Shown: piece after piece, positions 16,636 through 25,887 of the stretch
Position numbering within the stretch: position 1 is the stretch's first letter
Layout of the letters: each line of letters opens with the position of its first letter
NCBI RefSeq assembly: GCF_037023735.1
Contig: NZ_CP146069.1
Coordinates: forward strand, 3,265,501-3,329,500
Direction: 5' to 3'
Source of the DNA: Roseovarius sp. S88
GTDB lineage: Bacteria; Pseudomonadota; Alphaproteobacteria; Rhodobacterales; Rhodobacteraceae
Length of the DNA stretch: 64,000 nt
Made by a program: the position numbers and the translations under genes
Notes under the pieces: model-generated
The model's database searches: none
The model's input: only the letters and a program-made list of their open reading frames with translations
What the model was told of the DNA's origin: nothing

Positions 16636-18240
16636 TTATTCGGCCGGGACCGCGGAGTTATCGGCTTCAACAGCCGGGCTCCGACGAACGGTCATGTAAA
16701 GGTTGTAGCACATGATGATTGCGCCGCTCAGGAACATCACCCCGCCAAGACCGCGCACCACATACATCGGCAGTTTAGCAGAAACGGTGTCCGCGAAAGA
16801 GTTCACCAGGAAGCCGTTGGCATCCACTTCGCGCCACATCAGGCCCTCCATGATGCCGGTCACCCACATGGATGCGGCGTAGAGGATGATGCCAATCGTG
16901 GCGAGCCAGAAGTGCCAACTTACAAGGCTGAGGCTGTAAAGCCGTTCCTTGTTCCACAGCTTCGGCACCAGGAAGTAGAGGCAGCCAAAGGTGATCATGC
17001 CGTTCCAGCCCAGCGCGCCGGAATGCACGTGTCCAATGGTCCAGTCGGTGTAGTGCGACAGACTGTTGACCGCGCGGATCGACATCATCGGTCCTTCAAA
17101 GGTCGACATGCCATAGAAGCCAAGGCTGATCACCATCATCCGGATCACGGGATCGGTACGCAGCTTGTCCCAGGCACCTGAGAGAGTCATCAGACCGTTG
17201 ATCATGCCGCCCCAGCTGGGCATCCACAAGATCACCGAAAACACCATGCCAAGGGTCGAGGCCCAGTCCGGCAGAGCGGTGTAGTGCAAGTGATGCGGAC
17301 CCGCCCAGATATACAGAAAGATCAGCGCCCAGAAGTGGATGATCGACAGTTTGTAGCTGTAGACCGGGCGACCAGCCTGCTTTGGAACAAAGTAGTACAT
17401 CATCGCCAGGAACCCGGCGGTCAGGAAGAAGCCCACCGCGTTGTGGCCGTACCACCACTGTGTCATGGCATCCTGAACACCACTGAAAAGCTGAACCGAC
17501 TTCGAGCCCCAGATAGAGACCGGGATCGACAGGTTGTTGATCAGGTGCAGCATGGCGACCGTGATGATGAAGCTTAGATAGAACCAGTTTGCCACATAGA
17601 TGTGCGGCTCCTTGCGTTTCACCAGCGTGCCGACGAAGACCGCCAGATAGGCCACCCAGACAATGGTCAGCCACCAATCGACATACCATTCAGGTTCTGC
17701 ATATTCCTTACCCTGTGTCGCCCCAAGCACGTAGCCAGCAGCCGCCAGAACGATAACAAGCTGAAAACCCCAGAACACGAACCAAGCAAGATTGCCGCCC
17801 CAGAGACGTGCTGCCGAAGTGCGCTGAACCACATAGAAGGACGTCGCGATCAGGGCATTGCCCCCAAAAGCAAAGATCACCGCACTGGTATGCAGCGGTC
17901 TGAGACGCCCAAAATTCATATAGCCTTGCGCCCATTCAAAGTTGAGCGCCGGAAAGGCCAATTGGAAAGCAATGAATGTACCGGCCAGAAATCCAACGAC
18001 ACCCCAAAGTGCCGTTGCGATGACCCCAGCGCGGATCACGCCATCCATGTATTCATTAGAATAATCCCGCGTATCGGCGGGCTCATCGGTGTTACGCAGT
18101 ACCCAGACGAATAATCCGCCCGCCACGAGTGCAATCGTCAAAGCGTTGACCAGATAGGCCAGATCGCGGGCGTAGTTTGCCGCAATCAACGCGAAAAAGG
18201 TGATGAGCCCCAACGCGATAAGCTTGATATAGTTCAGCAT
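16636..18240 (-). CDS. ccoN: cbb3 cytochrome c oxidase catalytic subunit I CcoN
   Basis: A 534-residue heme-copper oxidase subunit with about 12 membrane helices. Histidine ligands are visible in [10 protein letters not shown] (heme b), [10 protein letters not shown] (CuB side), [10 protein letters not shown] (CuB pair) and [11 protein letters not shown] (hemes b3 and b). The start MLNYIKLI at 18240 is preferred to upstream frames because AAAGGGACA precedes it. It opens the ccoNOQP operon, behind two perfect FnrL boxes. cbb3 oxidases have high oxygen affinity and support respiration at low oxygen. Confidence 0.97.
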   Translation of the reverse strand: MLNYIKLIALGLITFFALIAANYARDLAYLVNALTIALVAGGLFVWVLRNTDEPADTRDYSNEYMDGVIRAGVIATALWGVVGFLAGTFIAFQLAFPALNFEWAQGYMNFGRLRPLHTSAVIFAFGGNALIATSFYVVQRTSAARLWGGNLAWFVFWGFQLVIVLAAAGYVLGATQGKEYAEPEWYVDWWLTIVWVAYLAVFVGTLVKRKEPHIYVANWFYLSFIITVAMLHLINNLSIPVSIWGSKSVQLFSGVQDAMTQWWYGHNAVGFFLTAGFLAMMYYFVPKQAGRPVYSYKLSIIHFWALIFLYIWAGPHHLHYTALPDWASTLGMVFSVILWMPSWGGMINGLMTLSGAWDKLRTDPVIRMMVISLGFYGMSTFEGPMMSIRAVNSLSHYTDWTIGHVHSGALGWNGMITFGCLYFLVPKLWNKERLYSLSLVSWHFWLATIGIILYAASMWVTGIMEGLMWREVDANGFLVNSFADTVSAKLPMYVVRGLGGVMFLSGAIIMCYNLYMTVRRSPAVEADNSAVPAE

Positions 18241-18335
18241 TTTCTTGTCCCTTTGTCGCTTCTCTGCACGAGCTGAGCACACGTGCAGGCACTTTCAGAC
18301 ATGCCTGCTTATGGACAGAAGGCCGGGGGGCTACC

Positions 18336-18349
18336 TTGATCTGAGTCAA
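18336..18349. promoter_or_regulatory. FnrL box, ccoN-proximal
   Basis: TTGATCTGAGTCAA is an exact match to TTGAY-N4-RTCAA. Its centre is about 102 bases from the ccoN start; it is the likelier activator site for ccoNOQP. Confidence 0.9.
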
Positions 18350-18382
18350 GATTTTCAAAGCCTTCGAAGGAAAGTGTCGCGT

Positions 18383-18396
18383 TTGATTGACATCAA
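18383..18396. promoter_or_regulatory. FnrL box, usp-proximal
   Basis: TTGATTGACATCAA is an exact match. Its centre is about 70 bases from the divergent universal-stress gene start, the same distance as the box ahead of ccoG, so each divergent gene seems to have its own site. Confidence 0.9.
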
Positions 18397-18458
18397 AGCA
18401 CTCAAAAAGTGCCTCACATAGAATTCATAAATTCGGCGACTATTGAAAGGACCCATTG

Positions 18459-19301
18459 ATGGCCTGGAAAAACTTGTTTTGCGCCTTCTCCAATGCATCG
18501 CTTGTAAAACCCGCTCTGACTCATGCAGCCGCTCTTGCCGCCGAACACAAGGCGCATCTCGACGTCCTTTGCCTTGGTGTGAACCGCTTCAGCACAGATT
18601 TCTTTTTTGCCGGTGGCACCGCAGTTGCATTGTCCGATCGGCTGGAGTCGTGTCAGCAGGAGGCCCTCGAGATAGAAGGCGTTGTTCGCGAAGTTCTGAA
18701 CACACAAACAGACATCCATTGGTCGTGTAGCCAGGGCATGGCCCAACTGGTCGACATGGGACATTTGGTTGCGTCCAAGGCGCGATTTTCAGATTTGGCA
18801 ATCCTGCCAGCGCCCTACGGACCAAATCGAGGGCCCGAAGCAGAGCCTTTGACCGAATCCGTTATGTTCGACGCGCATGCTCCGACATTGATCCTGTGTG
18901 ATGACGCGCCAACCTCAACGCAGCCAAGACACATCATGATTGGCTGGAACGAAAGCCCGGAAGCGCTGCAGGCGATCCGCGCAAGTTTAGACATCCTTAA
19001 ACAAGCGCAAAAAGTCACCGTTGTGATCATCGACCCGTCTGATCATGGTCCGGATCGGTCTGATCCCGGCGGTCTGCTTTCACAATACCTTGCGCGACAT
19101 GGCATCAAAGTCGACATTGATGTGCTGTCAAAAAAACTACCACGTGTGTCAGATGTATTGTCTCGCCATGCGTTCGACACGCAGGCGGACCTGATTGTCA
19201 TGGGGGCCTACGGGCATTCCCGCTTTCGCGAAGCTGTATTCGGCGGAGCGACACGCGGAATGTTAGAACGCGCTCCGGTGCCCATCCTAATGGCTCGGTG
19301 A
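18459..19301 (+). CDS. Universal stress protein, tandem-domain
   Basis: A 280-residue protein of two UspA-like folds. The second has the nucleotide-binding signature GAYGHSRFREAVFGGATRG near its end; the first is more divergent and lacks a clear copy. ATG at 18459 is chosen because GAAAGG is eight bases ahead; a TTG at 18456 is less likely. Divergent from ccoN behind a perfect FnrL box, as seen in related Rhodobacteraceae, so probably induced at low oxygen. Confidence 0.9.
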   Translation: MAWKNLFCAFSNASLVKPALTHAAALAAEHKAHLDVLCLGVNRFSTDFFFAGGTAVALSDRLESCQQEALEIEGVVREVLNTQTDIHWSCSQGMAQLVDMGHLVASKARFSDLAILPAPYGPNRGPEAEPLTESVMFDAHAPTLILCDDAPTSTQPRHIMIGWNESPEALQAIRASLDILKQAQKVTVVIIDPSDHGPDRSDPGGLLSQYLARHGIKVDIDVLSKKLPRVSDVLSRHAFDTQADLIVMGAYGHSRFREAVFGGATRGMLERAPVPILMAR

Positions 19302-19307
19302 TATCTT

Positions 19308-19799
19308 TTACTTGGCCAATCGCTCAAATGCAGGGCGCAGCTCTGCAGCCGGTCGCATACCTTGCAAGGTCTCAACCAAGTTGCCCTCGCCATCGAACAA
19401 CAACAACGTCACATGCGGTACGCCATAGCGACCGGCAAATGATTGTCCTTCTTGGGTTTTGATGTCCGCCACCAAATATTGCAACTCGTCTTGGCCAAAT
19501 CCCTTGAGGGCCTGGCGCGTCTGACTTTGCAATGCGTTGCAGGTCGGACATTGCGGGTCATGGACTTGTACAACCGTTGGAACACCTTGACCCAAACGCG
19601 TCAAATCACGCTCCGCCACCTTGGCCAACACCGATCGCGTTCCAAACAATGTTGCGCCACCCAACACAACAACACCGCCACCAATCCACGCCATTTTGCT
19701 AAGAAATTTACGCCTGTCCGGAACCGCGGCTGTTTGCTGGGCTTTGGGTTGGTTCTTTTTTGATTTCGCGGGCTGTCTAACTTTGGATTTCTTTTTCAC
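19308..19799 (-). CDS. Membrane-anchored thioredoxin-like protein
   Basis: A 163-residue protein with a very basic Lys-rich N-terminus (MKKKSKVRQPAKSKKNQPKA), a membrane or signal helix (about 36-54, IGGGVVVLGGATLF) and a thioredoxin-type site CPTC (84-87), followed by the cis-Pro region GVPHVTLLLF. It should act outside the membrane on disulfides or as a redox partner. The RRKFLSK stretch ahead of the helix resembles a Tat motif but has only part of it. It lies between usp and fnrL, convergent with usp (6-base gap). The 148 bases to fnrL (19800-19947) hold no gene. Confidence 0.82.
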   Translation of the reverse strand: MKKKSKVRQPAKSKKNQPKAQQTAAVPDRRKFLSKMAWIGGGVVVLGGATLFGTRSVLAKVAERDLTRLGQGVPTVVQVHDPQCPTCNALQSQTRQALKGFGQDELQYLVADIKTQEGQSFAGRYGVPHVTLLLFDGEGNLVETLQGMRPAAELRPAFERLAK

Positions 19800-19947
19800 A
19801 ATGACCTATCCGGCAATGTCCTATACGGTGTTTAAAATCGCATAGCACATCTGAGCGCTTTCAATGCGCCTATCTCATTCACATTGTTGTGAAATCCAAG
19901 CACATGCTTCGACCTCGTCTGATGTCTCAAGCAAAAACCGAAGCGCT

Positions 19948-20694
19948 TTAGCTCAACATACCGCCGTCGCTGTCGTCCCCGGCCTCATCGAGCAATTTGT
20001 CAAAATCTGGCACACTGACCATCCGCTTGCCTTGCAACACAATGACACCGTCCTTCTTGAGCGCCGATATCTGACGACTCACTGTCTCAAGCGTCAAACC
20101 GAGGTAATCCGCCATCGCCTCCCGCGTCAAAGGAAGGTCAAACGTAAGCCCGGCATCGGTCTTGCCCAAATTCAGTGTCGCGTTGCGACGTGCCAGGATC
20201 GACAAGAAGGAGGCGATCTTTTCACGTGCAGTTTTGCGACCGAGCAGCAGCATCCATTCCCGCGCCGCGTCTAGCTCATCCAGCGTCATTTCCAAAAGCC
20301 GCTGCGCCACATGTGGTGTGTGCACCATCATCTCTTCGAAAGGACCTTTGCGAAAACAGCACATTACCATGTCAGACACCGCAACCACATCGTATGCGGC
20401 TGTTTCACGACCAGGCCGCCCAACAAAATCGCTAGGGAGAAGAAGGCCCACCATCTGCGTGCGCCCGTCTTCCATGGTTTGCGTCAAGGTCGCAATGCCT
20501 GTCACAACCGATCCCACGAAATCCATCTGGTCACCGGCCCAGATGACTGTACGGCCTGCCTCAAAGCTTCGGTAATACTTGATGCGATCTAACTGTTCCA
20601 ACTCATCAGCTTCGCACCGCGCGCACACGGCGCGATGGCGAATAGGACAATCGCCACAATCCCGCGGTGCAGGGTTTTTCAGGTCGGTTAGCAT
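19948..20694 (-). CDS. fnrL: Oxygen-sensing Crp/Fnr-family regulator FnrL
   Basis: A 248-residue FNR-type regulator with cysteines at 13, 16, 24, 27 and 112 for an oxygen-labile 4Fe-4S cluster, a cyclic-nucleotide-like domain and a C-terminal HTH with LTLETVSRQISALKK (the E..SR recognition helix that reads TTGA). The start MLTDLKNPAP is chosen to match the length of FnrL; the frame is open further upstream but that part covers the promoter. A perfect FNR box lies 22 bases ahead of the start, which suggests autoregulation. It should control ccoNOQP, ccoGHIS, usp and hemN here. Confidence 0.95.
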   Translation of the reverse strand: MLTDLKNPAPRDCGDCPIRHRAVCARCEADELEQLDRIKYYRSFEAGRTVIWAGDQMDFVGSVVTGIATLTQTMEDGRTQMVGLLLPSDFVGRPGRETAAYDVVAVSDMVMCCFRKGPFEEMMVHTPHVAQRLLEMTLDELDAAREWMLLLGRKTAREKIASFLSILARRNATLNLGKTDAGLTFDLPLTREAMADYLGLTLETVSRQISALKKDGVIVLQGKRMVSVPDFDKLLDEAGDDSDGGMLS

Positions 20695-20715
20695 ACGCCT
20701 CCACAAGCTCCGCGT

Positions 20716-20729
20716 TTGATCGAGATCAA
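20716..20729. promoter_or_regulatory. FnrL box between fnrL and hemN
   Basis: TTGATCGAGATCAA is an exact match. It is 22 bases from the fnrL start (fits repression of fnrL) and 36 bases from the hemN start (a possible activator site only if the hemN leader is very short). Confidence 0.9.
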
Positions 20730-20764
20730 AGTAAAATTGGACACCCTTACTTAAGATTATAGAT

Positions 20765-22180
20765 ATGATTGAGAAAACACAACTGGCGCGGCTCGGCTTG
20801 TTCGATGCCAAATTGCCGCGGTACACAAGCTATCCGACCTCTCCGCATTTCTCAGAAGATGTGCAGGATGGCCATTTCCGCAAGTGGATTGAGACCCTGC
20901 CCAAAGGCAGCGCCATCTCGCTTTACCTGCACATCCCATTCTGCCGTCGGCTGTGCTGGTTCTGTGCCTGCCGCACGCAAGGCACGCAGAACGATGCGCC
21001 GGTCATTGCCTATCTCAAAGTTCTGAAAGCCGAACTCGATCTGCTGAAAGAGGCTTTGCCGGAAGGCATCTCTTTGTCGCGCCTGCATTGGGGTGGTGGA
21101 ACGCCCACCCTGTTATCAGCACCAATGATGACCGAACTGGCAGGGAAGATTCGCGAGACAATTCCTTTTGGTTCAGACACAGAATTTTCTGTCGAAATCG
21201 ACCCCAATGAGATTGACGAGGCGCGCCTTGATGCCTTGGCCGCCGCCGGTATGAACCGCGCGTCCATCGGCGTGCAGGATTTTGACCCAATCATCCAACA
21301 AACCATTGGCAGGCTGCAAAGCTATGAGATCACGCGCGACGCTGTCGAAGCCATTCGCGCGCGTGGGATCAAAAGCCTAAACACCGACATTCTTTACGGC
21401 CTGCCGCATCAGAACCGCAAACGCATCACTGAAAGCGTGCAAAAGCTTTTGTCGCTCTCGCCGGATCGCGTGGCGCTTTATGGTTATGCGCATGTGCCGT
21501 GGATGGCCAAACGCCAGCAATTGATCCCATCTGACGCGATGCCTACCCCCGAAGAACGGCTTGAGCTTTTTGAAACCGCCCGCAGGCTCTTTGCCTGGGA
21601 CGGATACCAGGAAATCGGCATAGACCATTTCGCAACGCCCGAAGATGGCCTCAGCATAGCCAAAGCTGACGGACGTCTGCGTCGCAACTTCCAGGGCTAC
21701 ACGGACGACACGGCTGAAGCGTTGGTTGGGCTTGGAGCTTCGGCAATTTCTAGGTTCCCTCAAGGTTACGCACAAAACGCCTCTGCGACCGGCGCCTACA
21801 CCAAGGCAATCCGGGCGGGTAATTTCGCAACGAGCCGTGGACACTGCTTCAAGGGCGAGGATCTGATGCGTGCACGCCTGATCGAAGCGGTCATGTGTGA
21901 TTTTCACATTTCAACCGATGAGATTTGCGACAGTTTCGACGTCCCCCGCAAGCGCGTCCAAGACATGCTCCAAAAAACTTCAAATGAGTTTGAAGGCATT
22001 TTGGATGTGCGAAATGACGGCCTCTTTGTGCCTCCCGAGGCTCGGTCCCTCACTCGCATGATCGCACGCAGCTTTGACGCCTACGACCTCAGCCGTGCTG
22101 GGCACAGCACCGCCATCTCAGAGCATCACAAACGCTTTTCCATGACAATCGCGTCCACGCGGCCGTTTGGGGTGTCGTGA
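20765..22180 (+). CDS. hemN: Oxygen-independent coproporphyrinogen III oxidase HemN
   Basis: A 471-residue radical-SAM enzyme that makes protoporphyrinogen IX without oxygen, for heme needed by the cbb3 oxidase. The CX3CX2CXC motif of HemN is at Cys60, Cys64, Cys67 and Cys69, followed by the GGGTPT motif and the HemN C-terminal domain. It starts divergently from fnrL behind a shared FnrL box (called hemZ in Rhodobacter). Its last 55 bases overlap rimI on the other strand. Confidence 0.95.
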   Translation: MIEKTQLARLGLFDAKLPRYTSYPTSPHFSEDVQDGHFRKWIETLPKGSAISLYLHIPFCRRLCWFCACRTQGTQNDAPVIAYLKVLKAELDLLKEALPEGISLSRLHWGGGTPTLLSAPMMTELAGKIRETIPFGSDTEFSVEIDPNEIDEARLDALAAAGMNRASIGVQDFDPIIQQTIGRLQSYEITRDAVEAIRARGIKSLNTDILYGLPHQNRKRITESVQKLLSLSPDRVALYGYAHVPWMAKRQQLIPSDAMPTPEERLELFETARRLFAWDGYQEIGIDHFATPEDGLSIAKADGRLRRNFQGYTDDTAEALVGLGASAISRFPQGYAQNASATGAYTKAIRAGNFATSRGHCFKGEDLMRARLIEAVMCDFHISTDEICDSFDVPRKRVQDMLQKTSNEFEGILDVRNDGLFVPPEARSLTRMIARSFDAYDLSRAGHSTAISEHHKRFSMTIASTRPFGVS

Positions 22181-22536
22181 TACTCTTTACGTCGGCCGAT
22201 TTGGACAAACTCCGCTTTTTGATACAGAGAAATAGCTGCCAGATTATCGGAAGCCACTTCCAGAAAGATCCGCAGAGCACCTTTGGCTTTGACTTCGCGC
22301 AGCAATGCATCAAGCCGATCACGTGCCAAGCCCTGACGGCGACATATCGGATCGCAAGCCAGCGTCAACAACTCAGCTTCATCTGCAACCAGACGCCCAA
22401 GCGCAAAGGCGCGGTTGTCTCCTATCAAGGCTACGGCACGGTTTTGTAACAGCTCCGAAAACTCACTGGCAGTCCAGGATCGGCCCTGCCCCTCAAAAGC
22501 GCGTTCGTGCAAGACCGCCAGGTCCTCAGGCGTCAT
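22126..22536 (-). CDS. rimI: Ribosomal-protein-alanine N-acetyltransferase RimI-like
   Basis: A 136-residue GNAT acetyltransferase. The acetyl-CoA motif is seen in ELLTLACDPICRRQGLARDR and the family tail in FLEVASDNLAAISLYQKAEF. Q/RxxGxA is present as RRQGLA. It follows tsaB (its start overlaps the tsaB end by 11 bases), the usual gene order. It overlaps the 3' end of hemN by 55 bases in antisense. Confidence 0.88.
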   Translation of the reverse strand: MTPEDLAVLHERAFEGQGRSWTASEFSELLQNRAVALIGDNRAFALGRLVADEAELLTLACDPICRRQGLARDRLDALLREVKAKGALRIFLEVASDNLAAISLYQKAEFVQIGRRKEYHDTPNGRVDAIVMEKRL

Positions 22537-23191
22537 GATCCAACATCACCGGCGCTGTATCTCGCGACGGCGCAGCATCTGGCGGTTTAAGGTAGAGCGG
22601 AGCAGGTCGTGCTGTCTCAGTTTGCCAACGCTGTGCCGCAATGCGCGCTACGGCAGACCCCGGTGCATATTTGGCAGGCGCGACCTCGACACGCAGATGC
22701 TCCGCCAAAACCGCAGCACCAGTCCCAATGCACCTAAGACCCGGTTCAGCCCAGTCTGCAGGAACATCCACGAGCGCGATCATTTGCTTTGTAATTTTGG
22801 CATGCGTCCCAAAACCAGCGACATAAACATGCTCGCGCGGCGCAGTAAGGCTGCTGATCACAGGGTCGTCTGCCTCCAAAGCCAGCGCGTCCAGCAAATC
22901 CACACCAACGGCGGGCACTCCAAGCGACAAAGACAATCCGCGTGCAGCGGAGACCGAAATTCGGATACCAGTGAAATTTCCCGGCCCCACGCCTACGCCA
23001 ATCGCAGAGAGATCACGCCACGTCGCACCGCCACGTTCAAGACACCCCTCCAGAACCGGAAGAAGCGCTTCGGCCTGACCTTTCGGCATATCCTCATAAA
23101 AATCCGACAGGACCATTTCGCCATGCAAGAGCACGGCACCACACCAAGGCCCGGACGTATCAAAGCCCAGGATCAAGGGCGGTTCATTCAT
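22526..23191 (-). CDS. tsaB: tRNA threonylcarbamoyladenosine biosynthesis protein TsaB
   Basis: A 221-residue ASKHA-fold protein needed with TsaD and TsaE for t6A37 in tRNAs. It opens with ILGFDTSGPWCGAVLL and has GVGPGNFTGIRISVSAARGL, the TsaB signature. ATG at 23191 is preferred; a TTG at 23200 overlapping the upstream stop is possible. It lies between nfu and rimI in the conserved order. Confidence 0.92.
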   Translation of the reverse strand: MNEPPLILGFDTSGPWCGAVLLHGEMVLSDFYEDMPKGQAEALLPVLEGCLERGGATWRDLSAIGVGVGPGNFTGIRISVSAARGLSLSLGVPAVGVDLLDALALEADDPVISSLTAPREHVYVAGFGTHAKITKQMIALVDVPADWAEPGLRCIGTGAAVLAEHLRVEVAPAKYAPGSAVARIAAQRWQTETARPAPLYLKPPDAAPSRDTAPVMLDHDA

Positions 23192-23196
23192 GGATG

Positions 23197-23757
23197 TCAA
23201 AGACCGACGGGGCGAACCTCGGTCACTTCGGGAATATAGTGCCGCAGCAGGTTCTCAATCCCCATTTTCAGGGTAATTGTTGAAGATGGGCAGCCCGCAC
23301 ATGCCCCTTGCATATGCAAATACACAACGCCTCGCTCAAACCCGTGGAACGTGATGTCGCCGCCATCCTGCGCAACAGCCGGACGCACCCGCGTGTCCAA
23401 AAGCTCTTTGATCTGACCCACGATCTCGGCGTCTTCGCCATCATGATCCGCGTGACCCGAGGCAGCCGCCTCGCCGATGATCACAGGTTGGCCCGACTGG
23501 AAATGCTCCATAATCGCGCCGAGAATGGCGGGTTTTACATGGTCCCACTCGACATCTTCGGCTTTGGTCACGGTCACAAAATCATTGCCCAGAAAGACGC
23601 CCGTGACACCCTCCACCCCAAACACGCGCGCCGCCAGCGGCGATTTCTCGGCAGCCTCTTGGTTCGGAAAATCCGCGGTTCCAGCTTCAAGCACAGCTTG
23701 GCCTGGCAAGAATTTCAATGTTGCGGGATTGGGGGTCGATTCTGTCTGAATAAACAT
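23197..23757 (-). CDS. Nfu-type iron-sulfur carrier (NifU C-terminal family)
   Basis: A 186-residue scaffold/carrier that transfers 4Fe-4S clusters. The N-terminal Nfu_N domain (MFIQTESTPNPATLKFLPG) is followed by a linker near residues 97-110 and the NifU-like domain with the CAGC cluster site (Cys153, Cys156). Length is typical of alphaproteobacterial Nfu. It abuts tsaB. Confidence 0.92.
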   Translation of the reverse strand: MFIQTESTPNPATLKFLPGQAVLEAGTADFPNQEAAEKSPLAARVFGVEGVTGVFLGNDFVTVTKAEDVEWDHVKPAILGAIMEHFQSGQPVIIGEAAASGHADHDGEDAEIVGQIKELLDTRVRPAVAQDGGDITFHGFERGVVYLHMQGACAGCPSSTITLKMGIENLLRHYIPEVTEVRPVGL

Positions 23758-23843
23758 AGGTCCGGCCTTTCGCTGGGGTCACTCACGATATGCGCAGCTA
23801 CACCCTCAGAGTCAAGGTTTGGAACGATTCTAAATTGGCGAAC

Positions 23844-24299
23844 CTAAGTGATCGTTTCCAATCGTTCCTTGCTCAGATCACCTGGAACAATCGTGACCGG
23901 GATCGGCAAGTTGCCCGAGTTCTTCGTGAGATAAGAAACCAGTGGCCCCGGACCTTTCTTGTCGGTCCCTGCCCCTAGAACCAAGACGCCAATTTCCGGA
24001 TCGGCCTGCACTTGCGACAGGATCTCAGTCATCGGGTCGCCCTCTCGGATCACCAGTTCCGGGTCAATCCCTTGTTTGTCGCGCATCCATTTCGCAAAAA
24101 CTTCGAAATGCGCGTGGATCCTTTCCCGCGCCTCTTCGCGCATGATGTCACCCACACCGATCCAGTGATTGAACTCTTCTGGCGGAATCACGGCCAAAAT
24201 TTCGACCCCTGCTCCGGTATGCGCTGCGCGCAGAGCGGCAAAGCGCATGGCATTGAGGCACTCGCGGCTGTCATCCAGCACAACCAAGAATTTCCGCAT
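23844..24299 (-). CDS. Universal stress protein, single domain
   Basis: A 151-residue UspA-like protein beginning MRKFLVVLDDSRECLNAMRF and containing a GVLVLGAGTDKKGPGPLVSY segment in place of the canonical G-2X-G-9X-G ATP-binding loop, so nucleotide binding is uncertain. A possible weak FnrL box lies about 90 bases ahead of its start. Confidence 0.88.
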   Translation of the reverse strand: MRKFLVVLDDSRECLNAMRFAALRAAHTGAGVEILAVIPPEEFNHWIGVGDIMREEARERIHAHFEVFAKWMRDKQGIDPELVIREGDPMTEILSQVQADPEIGVLVLGAGTDKKGPGPLVSYLTKNSGNLPIPVTIVPGDLSKERLETIT

Positions 24300-24384
24300 G
24301 ACTGTCGTCTCCCTGTCCGAAGGCCATATTGAACCGAACCAGTGGATCGGGCAACAGAATGATGAACGTGATCTCTAAGCCACT

Positions 24385-24398
24385 GTGACGTCAGTCAA
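24385..24398. promoter_or_regulatory. Possible degenerate FnrL box ahead of the second usp gene
   Basis: GTGACGTCAGTCAA matches TTGAY-N4-RTCAA at nine of ten defined positions. It overlaps the 3' end of the upstream gene and may be chance. Confidence 0.3.
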
Positions 24399-25410
24399 AA
24401 GTACCAGCCACACGACCCAAAAGCATGAAAGCCCGCGCCGTACGCGTGTCGGACAACTCTGCAATCTCGGCGTCATTCGCCGTTTCTGTGAACTCACAGA
24501 TTGTCCGATCAAAAAGCCGCAGGAAGTGATGCGCCGAGTCCCGGAAAATCGTGTCCTGCTTCATCCGCGCCGCCGCCAGGGCAAGCGATGATCGATCCCT
24601 GATGCCTCCCAGCGGCGCAATCGCGCGCCCCCGTTCACCCGCCCCAAAGCGGCGCCAGATTTCGGTACGTGCCATATCCGGTCGCAGATCATCCATGTAA
24701 ATGCCATCTTGTGACAACAGCGTTAGAACGTCCTGCGACGCTTGCACCAACTTGGACGTCTTGCGATTCTTCAATGCCCGACGCAGGGCTGCAAATCCTT
24801 CTTTGTCCTCCGCATCTTCGGGAAAGTTCATCGCCTTGATGAAGTCCACGGTGGCCAACGGCGGCTCAATATCTTCGGCGGGCGTTCCCAATGGCAGCGC
24901 AACCTGCCCCTCTGACATCACTTCAGGCTCAAGCTTCGGCTTGGGCGGAGGTGACGGCTGGCGCGTTGAGGAAAAGGTCGCCAGCACGGTCTCGGCCTTG
25001 CGTTGAGACGCGGCAATCTCATCAAGCTTGCGCGCCACAGAAGGCTGCGTGACCACGCTGCTGGACTGGTTTTGCGCGACATATGCTTGTCTAATCGCAT
25101 CGATTGCCGTCTGTAACCGCTGACTTTCTTCACGCATCAGTTTATTGGACCGCGCCGCTATCGCCGCCACCCAAATCATCGCCACAGGCATGAATATTCC
25201 CAAAAGCAAGAACATCAGATGCATGCCACCCCCGCCCTGCGGCGGGCTACTGAGCGGTTCGAGCAAGAAAAAGAAAATCGCCGAGCCCAAAAGCCACAAA
25301 ATCGTCAGCGCAAGCGCAATCACCTCAATGGACGTGATGCGTTCGGTCTGAGGCCGATTGTAGATACCCAAAGGGGTTGTTGATGTGTCCTGCTGCTCAG
25401 ACATGGTCAT
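24391..25410 (-). CDS. Conserved-looking membrane protein of unknown function
   Basis: A 339-residue protein I cannot assign. Two hydrophobic segments (about residues 28-50 and 64-86) enclose a short loop with PPQGGGG; a coiled-coil-like stretch (about 90-140) and a Pro-rich segment (SPPPKPKLEPE) follow, and the C-terminal half is a soluble helical domain with many Arg and Asp. It is 6 bases after greA and probably co-transcribed. The ATG at 25410 was chosen; 25404 is an alternative and neither has a clear SD. Confidence 0.7.
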   Translation of the reverse strand: MTMSEQQDTSTTPLGIYNRPQTERITSIEVIALALTILWLLGSAIFFFLLEPLSSPPQGGGGMHLMFLLLGIFMPVAMIWVAAIAARSNKLMREESQRLQTAIDAIRQAYVAQNQSSSVVTQPSVARKLDEIAASQRKAETVLATFSSTRQPSPPPKPKLEPEVMSEGQVALPLGTPAEDIEPPLATVDFIKAMNFPEDAEDKEGFAALRRALKNRKTSKLVQASQDVLTLLSQDGIYMDDLRPDMARTEIWRRFGAGERGRAIAPLGGIRDRSSLALAAARMKQDTIFRDSAHHFLRLFDRTICEFTETANDAEIAELSDTRTARAFMLLGRVAGTFD

Positions 25411-25416
25411 ACTTTT

Positions 25417-25887
25417 TTAAAGATACGAAATCTTCAGCACTTCATAAGACTTTTCACCGCCCGGCGTGCGCACTTCTACGCTGTCACCCGCTTCCTTGCC
25501 AATCAAAGCCCGTGCAATCGGCGATTTTATGTTCAAAAGACCCTTTTCGATATTGGCCTCGTATTCGCCAACAATCTGATAGGTTTTTTCCTCATCAGTA
25601 TCTTCATCGACCAAAGTCACGGTGGCCCCAAACTTGATGGCACCTGACAATTTCGCAGGGTCAATGACCTCCGCCAGGCTGATGGCACCTTCCAACTCTT
25701 TGATCCGACCCTCGATAAAAGACTGCTTTTCCTTGGCAGAATGGTACTCAGCGTTCTCCGACAAATCGCCATGCTCACGTGCCTCTGAAATCGCCTGAAT
25801 GATCGCCGGGCGTTCCTCGGACTTGAGATGTTTCAACTCTGCCTCCAAAGCCGCGAATCCGGCCTGAGTCATCGGGATCTTTTCCAT
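25417..25887 (-). CDS. greA: Transcription elongation factor GreA
   Basis: A 156-residue factor that rescues back-tracked RNA polymerase. The N-terminal coiled coil has the acidic tip ([20 protein letters not shown]), followed by the FKBP-like domain ([20 protein letters not shown]) with [14 protein letters not shown]. Length and order are standard. The 290 bases from its start to etfQO (25888-26177) hold divergent promoters but no gene I can see. Confidence 0.95.
   Translation of the reverse strand: MEKIPMTQAGFAALEAELKHLKSEERPAIIQAISEAREHGDLSENAEYHSAKEKQSFIEGRIKELEGAISLAEVIDPAKLSGAIKFGATVTLVDEDTDEEKTYQIVGEYEANIEKGLLNIKSPIARALIGKEAGDSVEVRTPGGEKSYEVLKISYL

Noticed and set aside
15310..17181. 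A 623-residue plus-strand open frame through ccoO and ccoN
   Set aside because: It is antisense to clear cbb3 subunit genes; long antisense frames are common in GC-rich genes and it is rich in His and Gly with no domain.
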